Source: Pseudomonadota bacterium (GTDB lineage: Bacteria > Pseudomonadota > Gammaproteobacteria > Steroidobacterales > Steroidobacteraceae). From it: a stretch of DNA of 64,000 nt. The number at the start of each line of letters is the position of its first letter. Within the stretch, counting starts at the first letter, position 1. Of the stretch, positions 9,256-17,773 are shown one piece after another. The stretch lies in contig JANXWS010000040.1 of assembly GCA_025351005.1 (NCBI GenBank), positions 107,213 to 171,212 of the forward strand, written 5' to 3'. Both the position numbers and the translations under genes were made by a program. The notes under the pieces are model-generated. The model saw only the letters and a program-made list of their open reading frames with translations, was not told where the DNA came from and made no database searches.

Positions 9256-10690
9256 CGCGGGCGCCCATTCCCCGCCTCGTGCCCGCGCGGCGCTGGGGGC
9301 GTTGGTGCTGCTCGCTGCCACCCTGCCTGCGTGCACGCTCGGTCCCCGCTACGTGAAGCCCGACGTGCCGCTGCCGGCGTCGTTCGGCGAGGCAGACGCC
9401 AGGGCCTTCGACAGCGCACACGCACCGGCGTCCGCTCTCTGGCACTCCTTCGGCGACCCGGTGCTCGACCAGCTGATCGACCGGGCGCTCGCCCGCAACA
9501 CGACGCTCGAACAGGCGCTGGCGCAGGTCAACGAGGCGCGTGCGCTGCGCGGCCTCGAGGCTTTCGCGCTGCTGCCGACGATCACCGCCTCGGCCGACCG
9601 CAATACCACCAAGCCGAGCTCCCTCGACCCGTTCAGTTTTCCCGGCATCGGCAGGGTCACGACCTTCCAGGCCGGCTTTGACGCGTCCTGGGAGGTTGAC
9701 CTGTTCGGCGGACTGGAGAGCGCACGCCGCGTGGTGCGGGCGCAGGAGGCGGCGGCCGTGGCGACGCTCGAGGCGGCGCGCCAGTCGGTCATCGCCGAGG
9801 TCGCGCAGGCCTACTTCAGCCTGCGTGCCGAGCAGGAGCGGCTGCGCGTACTGGTGCGCAGCGTCGCCAACCTCGACGAGAACCAGTCGCTGCTCGAGCA
9901 CCGCCTCGCGGCAGGTCGCGGCACCGACCTCGACGTGCTGCGCTCGCGGGCGCTGCTGCTCGGCGCGAGCGCCCGCGTCCCCCAGACCGAGGCCGCGGTC
10001 ACGCGCGACGAACAGCGGCTCGCGGTTCTGACCGTCCAGCCGCTCGCGGACCTGCGGACCGTGCTCGGCGAGCCGCGGCCGCTGCCACCAATGCCGGTGC
10101 TGGTCGCGGTCGGGACACCGGAGGCCTGGCTGCGGCGGCGGCCCGACGTACGCGCGTCCGAACGCCGGCTCGCCGCCGCAACCGCCGCGGTCGGTATCGA
10201 TGCGGCGGCGTTCCTGCCGACGCTGACCCTGCTCGGTGGCTTCGGCTGGACCGCCCAGGCGGCGCAGGACATCGGCAGAACGGCGGCCGAGCGCTGGAAC
10301 TATGGTCCGTCGCTGTCGTGGAGCTTTCTCGACATCGGCCGGGTCCGCCAGCGCTGGCGCGCCTCCAGAGCGCGCGCGGCGGGCGCAGTCGCGGCCTACC
10401 AGGAGACGGTGCTGCGCGCGCTCGAGGAGACGGAGAACGGGCTCGCCGGTTACCGGGCCGCGAACCGCGCCGCTCTCACGCTCGGCGAGGCGACCGCGGC
10501 GGCGCGCGCCGCAACCGGGCTCGCCCGCGCCCGCTTCGACGCCGGTGCCACCGACGTGCTCACGGTGCTCGACACCGAGCGCAGCCAGCTCGACCTCGAG
10601 GACCAGCTGGCCACCGCCGAGTCGCAGCGCGCGACCGCGCTCGCCGCCCTGTACAAGGCGCTGGTCGGCGACTTCGCCGCGTCGCCTTAA
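9248..10690 (+). CDS. Outer membrane efflux factor lipoprotein, NodT/OprM type (system 1)
   Basis: 480 residues. The leader ends in a lipobox-like LPAC at about residue 27, followed by TLGPRYVKPDVPLPASF, the usual start of NodT-family outer membrane factors. Two OEP repeats follow, each rich in Ala, Leu, Arg and Glu as expected for the long trimeric alpha-barrel. ERRLAAATAAVGIDAAAFLP (about residue 305) is the conserved start of the second repeat. As a trimer it forms the outer-membrane tunnel for the pump encoded just upstream. It closes the operon and faces the convergent FMN reductase gene. Confidence 0.93.
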   Translation: MHDAGAHSPPRARAALGALVLLAATLPACTLGPRYVKPDVPLPASFGEADARAFDSAHAPASALWHSFGDPVLDQLIDRALARNTTLEQALAQVNEARALRGLEAFALLPTITASADRNTTKPSSLDPFSFPGIGRVTTFQAGFDASWEVDLFGGLESARRVVRAQEAAAVATLEAARQSVIAEVAQAYFSLRAEQERLRVLVRSVANLDENQSLLEHRLAAGRGTDLDVLRSRALLLGASARVPQTEAAVTRDEQRLAVLTVQPLADLRTVLGEPRPLPPMPVLVAVGTPEAWLRRRPDVRASERRLAAATAAVGIDAAAFLPTLTLLGGFGWTAQAAQDIGRTAAERWNYGPSLSWSFLDIGRVRQRWRASRARAAGAVAAYQETVLRALEETENGLAGYRAANRAALTLGEATAAARAATGLARARFDAGATDVLTVLDTERSQLDLEDQLATAESQRATALAALYKALVGDFAASP

Positions 10691-10741
10691 CCTGCGAGCG
10701 TGCCGGCGAGCGCCGGCCTGCGGCGCGACCGGGCGCAGGAT

Positions 10742-11302
10742 TCAGGGGCGGGCATTGGCCGCGACCCAGGCCGCGAACGTGCGCATGAACTGCTCGAGGA
10801 ACGTGCGCGTGCCGTCGGCCGTGATCCGGCATTCGGCGTCGACGATCTTGTCGGCGCCGCCGATATAGGCCTCGGGCTGCGCCATCGTCGGTACGTTCAG
10901 CGCCACGAGTGACTGGCGGAGGTGATGGTTGGCGCCGAAGGCGCCCATCGCACCGGGCGAGACGCTGACGACGGCGCCCGGCTTGCCGCTCCACGCGCTC
11001 TGTACGTAGGGGCGCGAGCCGACGTCGAGCGCGTTCTTGAGTACGCCAGGGACCGAGCGGTTGTACTCGGGCGTGACGAACAGCACGGCGTCGGCTGCCC
11101 TCAGCCGCTCGCGGAATTCCGTCCAGGCGCGCGGCGGGTCGGCTTCGAGGTCCTGGTTGTAGAGCGGCAGGCCGCCGATGTCGAGGTTCCCGAGCCGCAG
11201 CGACGGGGGCGCCAACGCCGCGAGCGCCAGTGCGAGCCGGCGGCTCACGGAAGCCTTGCGCAGGCTACCGACCAGTACCGCAACGTCCCGGACAGCGTCC
11301 AT
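10742..11302 (-). CDS. NADPH-dependent FMN reductase family protein
   Basis: 186 residues from ATG 11302 (MDAVRDVAVLVGSLRKASVS). The VLVGSLRKxS segment and FVTPEYNRSVPGVLKNALD are the two best marks of the NADPH-dependent FMN reductase/ChrR/ArsH-like flavodoxin fold; the second binds the flavin ring. GKPGAVVSVSPGAMGAFGA follows. Members reduce quinones, chromate or azo dyes, or supply reduced FMN. It lies downstream of, and on the same strand as, the TetR regulator gene, with a 107 bp gap, so it could be read from the same transcript. Confidence 0.92.
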   Translation of the reverse strand: MDAVRDVAVLVGSLRKASVSRRLALALAALAPPSLRLGNLDIGGLPLYNQDLEADPPRAWTEFRERLRAADAVLFVTPEYNRSVPGVLKNALDVGSRPYVQSAWSGKPGAVVSVSPGAMGAFGANHHLRQSLVALNVPTMAQPEAYIGGADKIVDAECRITADGTRTFLEQFMRTFAAWVAANARP

Positions 11303-11409
11303 TCTTGCGCCTCCATCCTGCAGCCTGCCTGCGCTCGCGGCGACGGTGGTCGGGCCGGCGCCGCTGCGTCGAGGCAGCAAGCAGCCTTGCCCGCCGGCCG
11401 ATCATGCCG

Positions 11410-12090
11410 CTAACGGCGCGCCCGGCGGGGAGCCGCGGCCGCCTCGCCCACCCGTCGCCGCGCGACCGCCGCGAAGCCCGCCGCCATGAACGGCGCAAAG
11501 CGCGCGCGGACGCCGTCCGAGTCCGTCGAGCGGCACAGCTGCCCCGACAGGCGGTCGAGCCGGCCGGTCTCCGCGAAGGTCAGCGTCAGCGCACCGGTCA
11601 GGAAGTGGTAACCCCAGTAGACGTCCCGCGGATCCGCGTCGGGCAGCGCCGATTGCAGTGCCTCGATGAACTTGTGCACCACGGGATCGAAGTTGCGAGT
11701 CATCAGGACCGCGAATTCCGGCGAGTTGTTGACCTGGGCGAGCAGCGCGAAGTAGCTCTTCCAGCCGCGCCCGCCGCGGGCCATGCGTTCGAACAGTGGC
11801 TCCATGAACGAGTTGACGACCTGCTCGAGGTCGAGCCGGCCGCGGCCGCGCCGGGTCGCCTCGAGGCGCTCGAGGCGCTCGACGTTGATCTCCTCGGCGC
11901 GCCGCTCGAACACGGCCGTCAGCAATGCTCGCTTGCTGCCGAAATGATAGCTGACCATCGCCACGTCGACGCCGGCGGCCTCCGTTATGTCGCGGATCGA
12001 GACGCCGTGGTACCCACGCTTGGCGAACAGCCGTTCCGCCGCATCCAGCAGCCTGTCCTTGGCGGAGCGCCCGGTCTTGCGGTTCGGCAT
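11410..12090 (-). CDS. TetR/AcrR family transcriptional regulator
   Basis: 226 residues. The N-terminal helix-turn-helix is clear at about residues 12-58: DRLLDAAERLFAKRGYHG, then SIRDITEAAGVDVAMVSYHF, then GSKRALLTAVFERRAEEI. The rest is the helical ligand-binding and dimer domain, including a family segment with FMEPLFERM and SYFALLAQVNNSPEF. It is transcribed away from the TonB receptor gene, and a 29 bp palindrome sits between them next to the receptor promoter. The simple reading is that it represses the receptor, ligase and carrier genes and is released by a ligand related to their substrate, perhaps an acyl-CoA or acid. Confidence 0.94.
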   Translation of the reverse strand: MPNRKTGRSAKDRLLDAAERLFAKRGYHGVSIRDITEAAGVDVAMVSYHFGSKRALLTAVFERRAEEINVERLERLEATRRGRGRLDLEQVVNSFMEPLFERMARGGRGWKSYFALLAQVNNSPEFAVLMTRNFDPVVHKFIEALQSALPDADPRDVYWGYHFLTGALTLTFAETGRLDRLSGQLCRSTDSDGVRARFAPFMAAGFAAVARRRVGEAAAAPRRARR

Positions 12091-12156
12091 GTGGGTTTGC
12101 GCTGCAGCAGAAACGGCCGCGATTGTCCCTGATTTTGTCTGGTTCCCGCAACAGGC

Positions 12157-12186
12157 TTGCGTCGGCGGTCCCGACCTGTCTACTAT
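12157..12186 (+). promoter_or_regulatory. Putative sigma70 promoter of the TonB receptor gene
   Basis: TTGCGT at 12157-12162 and TACTAT at 12181-12186 are 18 bp apart, a near-standard sigma70 layout. Transcription would begin about 12193, some 70 bp before the receptor ATG. The palindrome at 12196-12224 begins right at this predicted start point, a position where a bound repressor would block initiation or clearance. Confidence 0.55.
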
Positions 12187-12195
12187 TCATCAAAC

Positions 12196-12224
12196 GTTCA
12201 ATGAAATTTCAACGATCATTGAAC
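12196..12224. promoter_or_regulatory. Palindromic operator for the divergent TetR regulator
   Basis: A perfect inverted repeat of 9 bp arms, GTTCAATGA (12196-12204) and TCATTGAAC (12216-12224), is separated by 11 bp. A second perfect palindrome, TGAAATTTCA (12202-12211), overlaps its left half. It is A+T-rich in a G+C-rich genome, lies in the only gap between a TetR gene and its divergent neighbour, and directly follows the predicted promoter. Size and form match a TetR-dimer or pair-of-dimers site. Regulator binding is inferred, not shown. Confidence 0.7.
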
Positions 12225-12263
12225 ACGATGTTGACGAACAGCGTCATTCTCTTTGGGGGCATC

Positions 12264-14540
12264 ATGAACAAAGCCAGCAGCCTGACGGCACTGTCCGTCG
12301 CCGCCATCGTTGCGATTGCGGCGTCGCCCGCGCCGGCGCGCGCGCAGACCGCCGCCGCCGACTCGGACAAGATCGAGGCCGTCGTCGTCACCGCGCGGCG
12401 GCGCACGGAGAACCTGCAGGACGTGCCGGTCGCGGTCACCGCGGTCACGGCCGACCAGCTGCAGGCTGCCGACGTCCAGACGCTCGAGGACATGAACGCC
12501 TTCGCGCCGAACGTCAAGATCAGCGTCGGACGCGCCACCAACAGCACGATCAATGCCTACATCCGCGGCGTCGGTCAGAGCGACCCGTTGTGGGGCTTCG
12601 AGCCGGGTGTCGGCGTCTACATCGACGACGTCTACCTCGCGCGGCCGCAGGCAGCACTGCTCGACGTCTATGACGTCGACCGCATCGAGGTGCTGCGCGG
12701 ACCGCAGGGCACGCTGTACGGCAAGAACACGATTGCCGGTGCCATCAAGTACGTGACCCACGACATCGAGGGGCCGGCGACCGGCAGCGTCTCCGCCACG
12801 GTCGGCAACTACGACGAGCGCGACCTGAAGGCGAGCGTGTCCGCGCCGCTGACCGACCACCTCTACGTCGGCGCCGCCGTCGCGTACCTGACCCACGACG
12901 GCTACGGCCATGTCGTCAACGACGGTTTGCCGCGCGCCTTCGACGCCGTCGGCCAGGGCGTCTCGACCAAGGACCTGTTCGCCGCCCGCGGCAGCATTGA
13001 GGTCACCTGGGGCGAGGACTCGAAGCTGAAGTTCAGCGGCGACACCGTCCACGACAACTCGAACGCCGCCGGCGGTCAGCGCCTCAACAACTTCATCTTT
13101 CCGGCATTGCCCAGCCGCTACGACACCCGCACCGACATGCCGGTCAACCAGGATCAGTTCCTCGTCAGCGGCGGAGCCGTCACCTACACGCAGAGCATCG
13201 CCAAGGACGTCGGCCTGAAGCTGATCGGTTCCTACCGCGAGGGCGAGGGGCACCAGTTCATCGACTTCGAGGAGCTGAACCTGAACGTCTTCCAGGTGCC
13301 GGCCAGGTACAACGATCACCAGGGGACCGGCGAGGCGCAGCTCAACTGGGCCAGCGAGCACTTCAAGACCGTCAGCGGGCTCTACTACTTCAAGGGTACG
13401 GCCTGTGGCGCCTTCGACGCCTCGCTCGGCGGCATCCCGCTGACGCAGCTGACCAGGGGTTGCGTCGACACGACCTCGAAGGCCGTGTATGTGGACACCA
13501 CCTGGGCGGCGACCGATCGCCTCAACGTCAGCGCCGGCGTGCGCTGGAACCAGGACGACAAGACGGCCTCGGTGTACGTCGCGCAGTACCTCGGCCGGCT
13601 GCCAGCCAACCAGACCCTGTTCAATCCGGCCATCGTTCCGAGCAGCTTCCTGCTGCTCGGCGTCCAGACCAACTACACCAACAGCCGGCGCTTCTCCAAC
13701 GTTTCGCCGCGGCTCGGCACCGACTTCCATTTCACCGACCAGGTGATGGGCTATGTCAGCTACAGCCGCGGCTTCAAGAGCGGCGGCTTTGACATGCGCG
13801 GCAACCAGGCGGCCGACCCGTCCACCGTGAACGGCTACGACGCCGAGACCGCCGACAACTACGAGGCCGGCATCAAGTCGACGCTGGTGGACGGAAAGCT
13901 CGAGCTGAACGCGGCCGTGTTCTACACGCCCTACAAGGACGTCCAGATCACGACGCAGCAGTTCAACATCGTCGCCGGCAATCCGACCAACGTGACGGCG
14001 GTGCTGAACGCCGGCAAGCAGATGAACGAGGGCTTCGAGCTCGAGTCCGTCTGGCGCCCGATCCAGCCGCTGACGCTGACGCTGAACTTCGGCTTCCTCG
14101 ACTCGCATTTCCAGGACTTCCTGGTCGGCTGCACGCCGGCCGCGGCCGGTTGCACCGTGAACGCGACCGCCTTCAACCGGCCGATCAACGCGCCGCGCTG
14201 GTCCGGTGCGGCGGCGGCGCAGTATCGCTGGACGGTGGCGGGCGGCTCGCTGCTCAGCCACGTCGGCTACCAGTACCGGTCGTTTACCAAGGTCGCCAAC
14301 ACGACCGACAGCCTGACCGACCAGCCCGCCTACGGCGTGCTCGATGCGGGTCTCGCGTACACGACCGCGAACAACGCCATCCGCGTGGCGCTCGACGGCA
14401 AGAACCTGGCCGACAAGGCCTACCGGGTGGCCGGCTACGACTTCGGCAACATCGGCCAGGGCGCATTCGGCGGCATCAGCCAGATCGGCTTCTACGGCCC
14501 CCCGCGCACGTACTCGCTGACGGTCAGCTACCGCTTCTGA
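12264..14540 (+). CDS. TonB-dependent outer membrane receptor
   Basis: 758 residues from ATG 12264, preceded by a GGGGG ribosome site. A signal peptide ends near ARAQ (about residue 30). The plug domain follows: a TonB-box-like EAVVVTARRR, NLQDVPVAVTAV, then VLRGPQGTLYGKNTIAGAIKYVT. The remainder is the 22-strand barrel with SYSRGFKSGGFD and a terminal strand ending in TVSYRF, where the last Phe is the outer-membrane sorting signal. The sequence style fits the sphingomonad/Caulobacter-like receptor group used for organic nutrients as well as siderophores. Next to an acyl-CoA ligase and a carrier, it more likely imports an organic acid or lipid than iron. Confidence 0.94.
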   Translation: MNKASSLTALSVAAIVAIAASPAPARAQTAAADSDKIEAVVVTARRRTENLQDVPVAVTAVTADQLQAADVQTLEDMNAFAPNVKISVGRATNSTINAYIRGVGQSDPLWGFEPGVGVYIDDVYLARPQAALLDVYDVDRIEVLRGPQGTLYGKNTIAGAIKYVTHDIEGPATGSVSATVGNYDERDLKASVSAPLTDHLYVGAAVAYLTHDGYGHVVNDGLPRAFDAVGQGVSTKDLFAARGSIEVTWGEDSKLKFSGDTVHDNSNAAGGQRLNNFIFPALPSRYDTRTDMPVNQDQFLVSGGAVTYTQSIAKDVGLKLIGSYREGEGHQFIDFEELNLNVFQVPARYNDHQGTGEAQLNWASEHFKTVSGLYYFKGTACGAFDASLGGIPLTQLTRGCVDTTSKAVYVDTTWAATDRLNVSAGVRWNQDDKTASVYVAQYLGRLPANQTLFNPAIVPSSFLLLGVQTNYTNSRRFSNVSPRLGTDFHFTDQVMGYVSYSRGFKSGGFDMRGNQAADPSTVNGYDAETADNYEAGIKSTLVDGKLELNAAVFYTPYKDVQITTQQFNIVAGNPTNVTAVLNAGKQMNEGFELESVWRPIQPLTLTLNFGFLDSHFQDFLVGCTPAAAGCTVNATAFNRPINAPRWSGAAAAQYRWTVAGGSLLSHVGYQYRSFTKVANTTDSLTDQPAYGVLDAGLAYTTANNAIRVALDGKNLADKAYRVAGYDFGNIGQGAFGGISQIGFYGPPRTYSLTVSYRF

Positions 14541-14619
14541 GGCGGACGACTCCCGTCCCGCGACGGCGCCGTCAGCGCGCCGCGGGCCGGCTTCGGGCGG
14601 CAGGCTCCGCGAGGACACC

Positions 14620-16170
14620 ATGTCGTGGTTCGAGACCCCGCTGCCGCTGCTGCCCGAGCTGATCGCGCTCAACGGGCGCTGGCGAGGTGCGCAGCCGGCC
14701 TTCGTCGACGGCACCGTGACCCTGTCCTGGCGCGAGTTCGCCGACACGACCGCGCGGCTCGCGAACGGCCTCAGTGCACTCGGCGTCCTGCCGCGCCAGC
14801 GGGTCGCGGTGCTGATGGACAACCGCCTCGAGACGGCGGTCGCGCTCTTCGGGATCATCCGGGCGGGCGCGGTCGCCGTCCCGCTCAACGTCTCGATCAC
14901 CGACGAGGCCGTCGCCGGCATGTGCGGCGACGCGGATACGGTCGCCGTATTCGCCTCGGCCGAGCATTGCCGTCGGATCGACCTGCTGCGCGCGCGCGGC
15001 GCAATCGCGGCACGCCACTTCGTCGGCTGCGACGTGCCGGCGAGCGGCTGGACAGAGATCGGCTCGCTGCTGGCCGGCCGGTCGGCCGTGCCGCCCCCGG
15101 CCGCGATCGGCCCGGACGACGAGTGCAACGTGATCTACAGTTCCGGGACCACGGCGCTGCCCAAAGGCATCGTGCACACGCACGCCTGCCGGATGAACTG
15201 GGCGTACGACTGCGCGCTGGCGCTGCGCTATTACAGCGGCTGCCGCACGCTGTGCTCGCTCGGCCTGTTCTCGAACATCAGCTGGGTCGCGATGCTGTCG
15301 ACGATCCTGGTCGGTGGCACCGTCGTCGTGCTCAGGGCCTTCACGCCGGCGGCCGCGCTCGAGACGATCGAAGCCCAGCGCATCACCCACGGCACGTTCG
15401 TGCCGCTGCAGCTCGAGCGCCTGCTCGGCTGCCCGGAGCGTGGACGCTTCGACACCGGCACGCTCGACACGCTGATGTGCTGCGGCTCGCCCCTCGCTGC
15501 GGCCGTCAAGCGGCGCTTCGCGGTGGAGTTCGACTGCCACCTGATCGAGCTCTATGGCCTCACCGAGGGCGTCGTGACGATCCTCGCGCCGGAGGACTTC
15601 GACGCCAAGATCGAGTCCGTCGGCAGACCGGTGCTGGGCACCGACATCCGGATCGTCGACGAGGACGGCCGCGAAGTGCCGGCAGGGGTGACCGGCGAGA
15701 TCGTCGGCCGCAGCCGCCTGATCATGGCGGGCTACCACGGGCGCGACGACGCGAGCCGCGATGCAACCTGGACCGACACGGCCGGTCGCCAGTGGCTCAG
15801 GACCGGTGATCTCGGGCGGCTCGACGACGACGGTTTCCTGTACGTCGTCGACCGCAAGAAGGATATGATCCTGTCGGGCGGCCAGAACATCTATCCGGCC
15901 GACATCGAGTCCGTGCTGCGCGAGCACCCCGCGGTGGCCGAGGTGGCGGTGATCGGCGTGCCGAGCGTGCGCTGGGGAGAGACGCCGGTCGCGGTAGTGG
16001 TGGTCCGCGACCGCCTCGTGGCCACCGCCGACGAGCTGCTCTCCTGGACCAACGCGCGCGTCGGCAAGCAGCAGCGCATCGCGGCGGTCGAGTTCAGGGA
16101 ATCCCTGCCACGCAATCCCAACGGCAAGGTCCTGAAGCGCGACCTGAGGGCTGAGTATGCGCGTGCCTGA
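14620..16170 (+). CDS. AMP-dependent acyl-CoA synthetase/ligase
   Basis: 516 residues. The ANL-superfamily motifs are all present: A3/P-loop VIYSSGTTALPKGIVHTH (about residue 170), A5 IELYGLTEG, A7 WLRTGDLGRLDDDGFLYVVDRKKDMI, A8 SGGQNIYPADIE and A10 NPNGKVLKRDL with the catalytic Lys. It activates a carboxylic acid with ATP and then joins it to CoA. It is more like long-chain, benzoate or cyclohexane-carboxylate ligases than acetyl-CoA synthetase, but the substrate cannot be fixed. It sits 79 bp after the receptor and before an MFS carrier, suggesting uptake followed by activation. Confidence 0.92.
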   Translation: MSWFETPLPLLPELIALNGRWRGAQPAFVDGTVTLSWREFADTTARLANGLSALGVLPRQRVAVLMDNRLETAVALFGIIRAGAVAVPLNVSITDEAVAGMCGDADTVAVFASAEHCRRIDLLRARGAIAARHFVGCDVPASGWTEIGSLLAGRSAVPPPAAIGPDDECNVIYSSGTTALPKGIVHTHACRMNWAYDCALALRYYSGCRTLCSLGLFSNISWVAMLSTILVGGTVVVLRAFTPAAALETIEAQRITHGTFVPLQLERLLGCPERGRFDTGTLDTLMCCGSPLAAAVKRRFAVEFDCHLIELYGLTEGVVTILAPEDFDAKIESVGRPVLGTDIRIVDEDGREVPAGVTGEIVGRSRLIMAGYHGRDDASRDATWTDTAGRQWLRTGDLGRLDDDGFLYVVDRKKDMILSGGQNIYPADIESVLREHPAVAEVAVIGVPSVRWGETPVAVVVVRDRLVATADELLSWTNARVGKQQRIAAVEFRESLPRNPNGKVLKRDLRAEYARA

Positions 16171-16238
16171 GGAAGAACCGGCGTGAAGCGGGTGTCGCGA
16201 TAGCAGCCAACCGTCCCGCCGCCGGCTACTCGCGGTAC

Positions 16239-17459
16239 GTGCTGGCCGTGCTGCTCGCCGTCTACATCTTCAATTTCATCGACCGCATCATCATCGGCAT
16301 CCTGGCGCCGCTGATCAAGGCGGACCTGCACCTCACCGACACCCAGCTCGGTCTGCTCGGCGGGACGGCGTTCGCGTTGCTCTACACAGCGCTCGGCATC
16401 CCGATCGGCTGGCTCGCCGATCGCACCGGGCGCGTCTGGATCATCACGCTGGCGCTGTCGCTGTGGAGCCTGCTGACCGCGGCCTGCGGCGTGGCGCAGG
16501 GATTCAGGCAGCTCTTCCTCGCGCGCCTCGGTGTCGGCATCGGCGAGGCCGGCGGCGTCGCGCCGGCCTATTCGCTGCTCGCCGATTACTTCCCGCCGCA
16601 GCAGCGCGCGCGCGCGCTCGGCGTGTACGCATTCGGCATCCCAATCGGCAGCGCCGCAGGGCTGGTGCTCGGCGGCCTGCTGGCGTCGCGCCTCGACTGG
16701 CGCATGACCTTCGTCGTGGTCGGCATGGCCGGGCTGCTGTTCGTGCCGTTGCTGCGCCTGACCGTGCGCGAGCCCGTTCGCGGCGGGTTCGACTCCGCCA
16801 CGCCCGCGGCCGCGCCACCGCTCGGCGAGGTCGTGCGCCGGCTCGCCGGCAAGCGCGCGTTCTGGGGACTATCGCTGGCGGCCGCGTCGAGCTCCATCGC
16901 GGGCTACGGGATCCTGTTCTGGATGCCGTCGTTCCTGCTGCAGAGCTACCACTTCACGCTCGCGGAGGTCTCGGTCTTCCTCGGCGCGATCATCCTGGTC
17001 GGAGGCATGGCGGGTGTCTGGCTCGGCGCCGCGCTCACCGATCACTTCGGCACGCGGCACCGGTCGGCGTTCGCGCTGGTCCCGGCGCTCGCGCTGCTGC
17101 TCGCCGTTCCGTGTTATGCGTTCGGCGTGCTGGTGCGGCCGCCCGGATGGGGACTCGCGGTGTTCGCGCTGCCGGTCGCGCTCGGCCTGGCGTGGCTCGG
17201 ACCGGTGACCGCCGCGATCCAGCACCTCGTGCCACCCGGCATGCGGACGCTCGCCTCGTCGGTGTTCCTGTTCATCAACAACCTGATCGGGCTGGGGCTC
17301 GGCTCGCTGCTGATCGGCGCGCTGTCGGATCATTTCCGGGCACGCTACGGCCCGTCTGCGCTCGGCTACGCGATCCTCGCCGTGCTCGGCTGCTACCTGC
17401 TCAGCAGCGCGTTGTTCGCGCTGAGCTCTCAATCGGTCCGCCGCGACTGGGAAGGCTAG
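16239..17459 (+). CDS. MFS transporter (start uncertain)
   Basis: 406 residues as written from GTG 16239. It has 12 predicted membrane segments. FNFIDRIIIGILAPLIKADL near the N-terminus and GIPIGWLADRTGRVW between TM2 and TM3 are MFS hallmarks, in the style of spinster-like anion or organic-acid carriers. The conserved pattern continues upstream in the same frame (AANRPAAGYSRYV) back to an ATA codon at 16200, but no ATG, GTG or TTG lies in that stretch. A GTG at 16183 is in another frame and runs into TAG at 16201. Either a non-standard start or a one-base error is likely. It ends the TetR-controlled set and probably moves the ligase substrate across the inner membrane. Confidence 0.88.
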   Translation: MLAVLLAVYIFNFIDRIIIGILAPLIKADLHLTDTQLGLLGGTAFALLYTALGIPIGWLADRTGRVWIITLALSLWSLLTAACGVAQGFRQLFLARLGVGIGEAGGVAPAYSLLADYFPPQQRARALGVYAFGIPIGSAAGLVLGGLLASRLDWRMTFVVVGMAGLLFVPLLRLTVREPVRGGFDSATPAAAPPLGEVVRRLAGKRAFWGLSLAAASSSIAGYGILFWMPSFLLQSYHFTLAEVSVFLGAIILVGGMAGVWLGAALTDHFGTRHRSAFALVPALALLLAVPCYAFGVLVRPPGWGLAVFALPVALGLAWLGPVTAAIQHLVPPGMRTLASSVFLFINNLIGLGLGSLLIGALSDHFRARYGPSALGYAILAVLGCYLLSSALFALSSQSVRRDWEG

Positions 17460-17469
17460 CGGCCCTGCC

Positions 17470-17763
17470 CTACTCGATCCCGTAGTGCTGCGTCAGGTAG
17501 TTGACGATCGGCGCGACGTCTTCCTCGCGCACCGGCGCACCCATGACCTTGATCATCTTGCGGACCTCGGCTTCCCACGCGGCCCGGTTCATGAACGGCG
17601 AATTCATGCCGATGTAGTCGACGCTGTGGCAGGCGGAGCAGCTGGCACGCACGGTCGCAGCCTCCGGACCGTCCCGCAGCTGCAGTTGCGACTCGTCGGC
17701 CCGCGCGATCGCGAGCGGGCCGAGTCCGAGCAGCACCAGGGACACCCACGGCAGCGGTTTCAT
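17470..17763 (-). CDS. sorB: Small cytochrome c subunit, SorB-like
   Basis: 97 residues from ATG 17763. A signal peptide ends near ARA (about residue 21). One haem motif, CSACH, appears about residue 45, with a downstream MNSPFMNRAAWEAEV and MIKVMGAP supplying candidate axial Met residues. At roughly 8 kDa mature it fits the small cytochrome of SorAB sulfite dehydrogenase, which takes electrons from the molybdenum subunit and passes them on. The gene starts 10 bp after the sulfite oxidase gene on the same strand. The symbol rests mainly on this pairing. Confidence 0.85.
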   Translation of the reverse strand: MKPLPWVSLVLLGLGPLAIARADESQLQLRDGPEAATVRASCSACHSVDYIGMNSPFMNRAAWEAEVRKMIKVMGAPVREEDVAPIVNYLTQHYGIE

Positions 17764-17773
17764 GCGTCGGCCC

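Noticed and set aside
10691..10741. GCCGGCGAGCGCCGGC hairpin between convergent genes as a terminator
   Set aside because: A stem is possible but no T-run follows on either strand.
12216..15128. Very long reverse-strand open frame (970 codons) opposite the TonB receptor and ligase
   Set aside because: The forward strand encodes well-conserved proteins there; the reverse reading is low-complexity Arg/Val/Asp-rich sequence typical of antisense frames in G+C-rich DNA.
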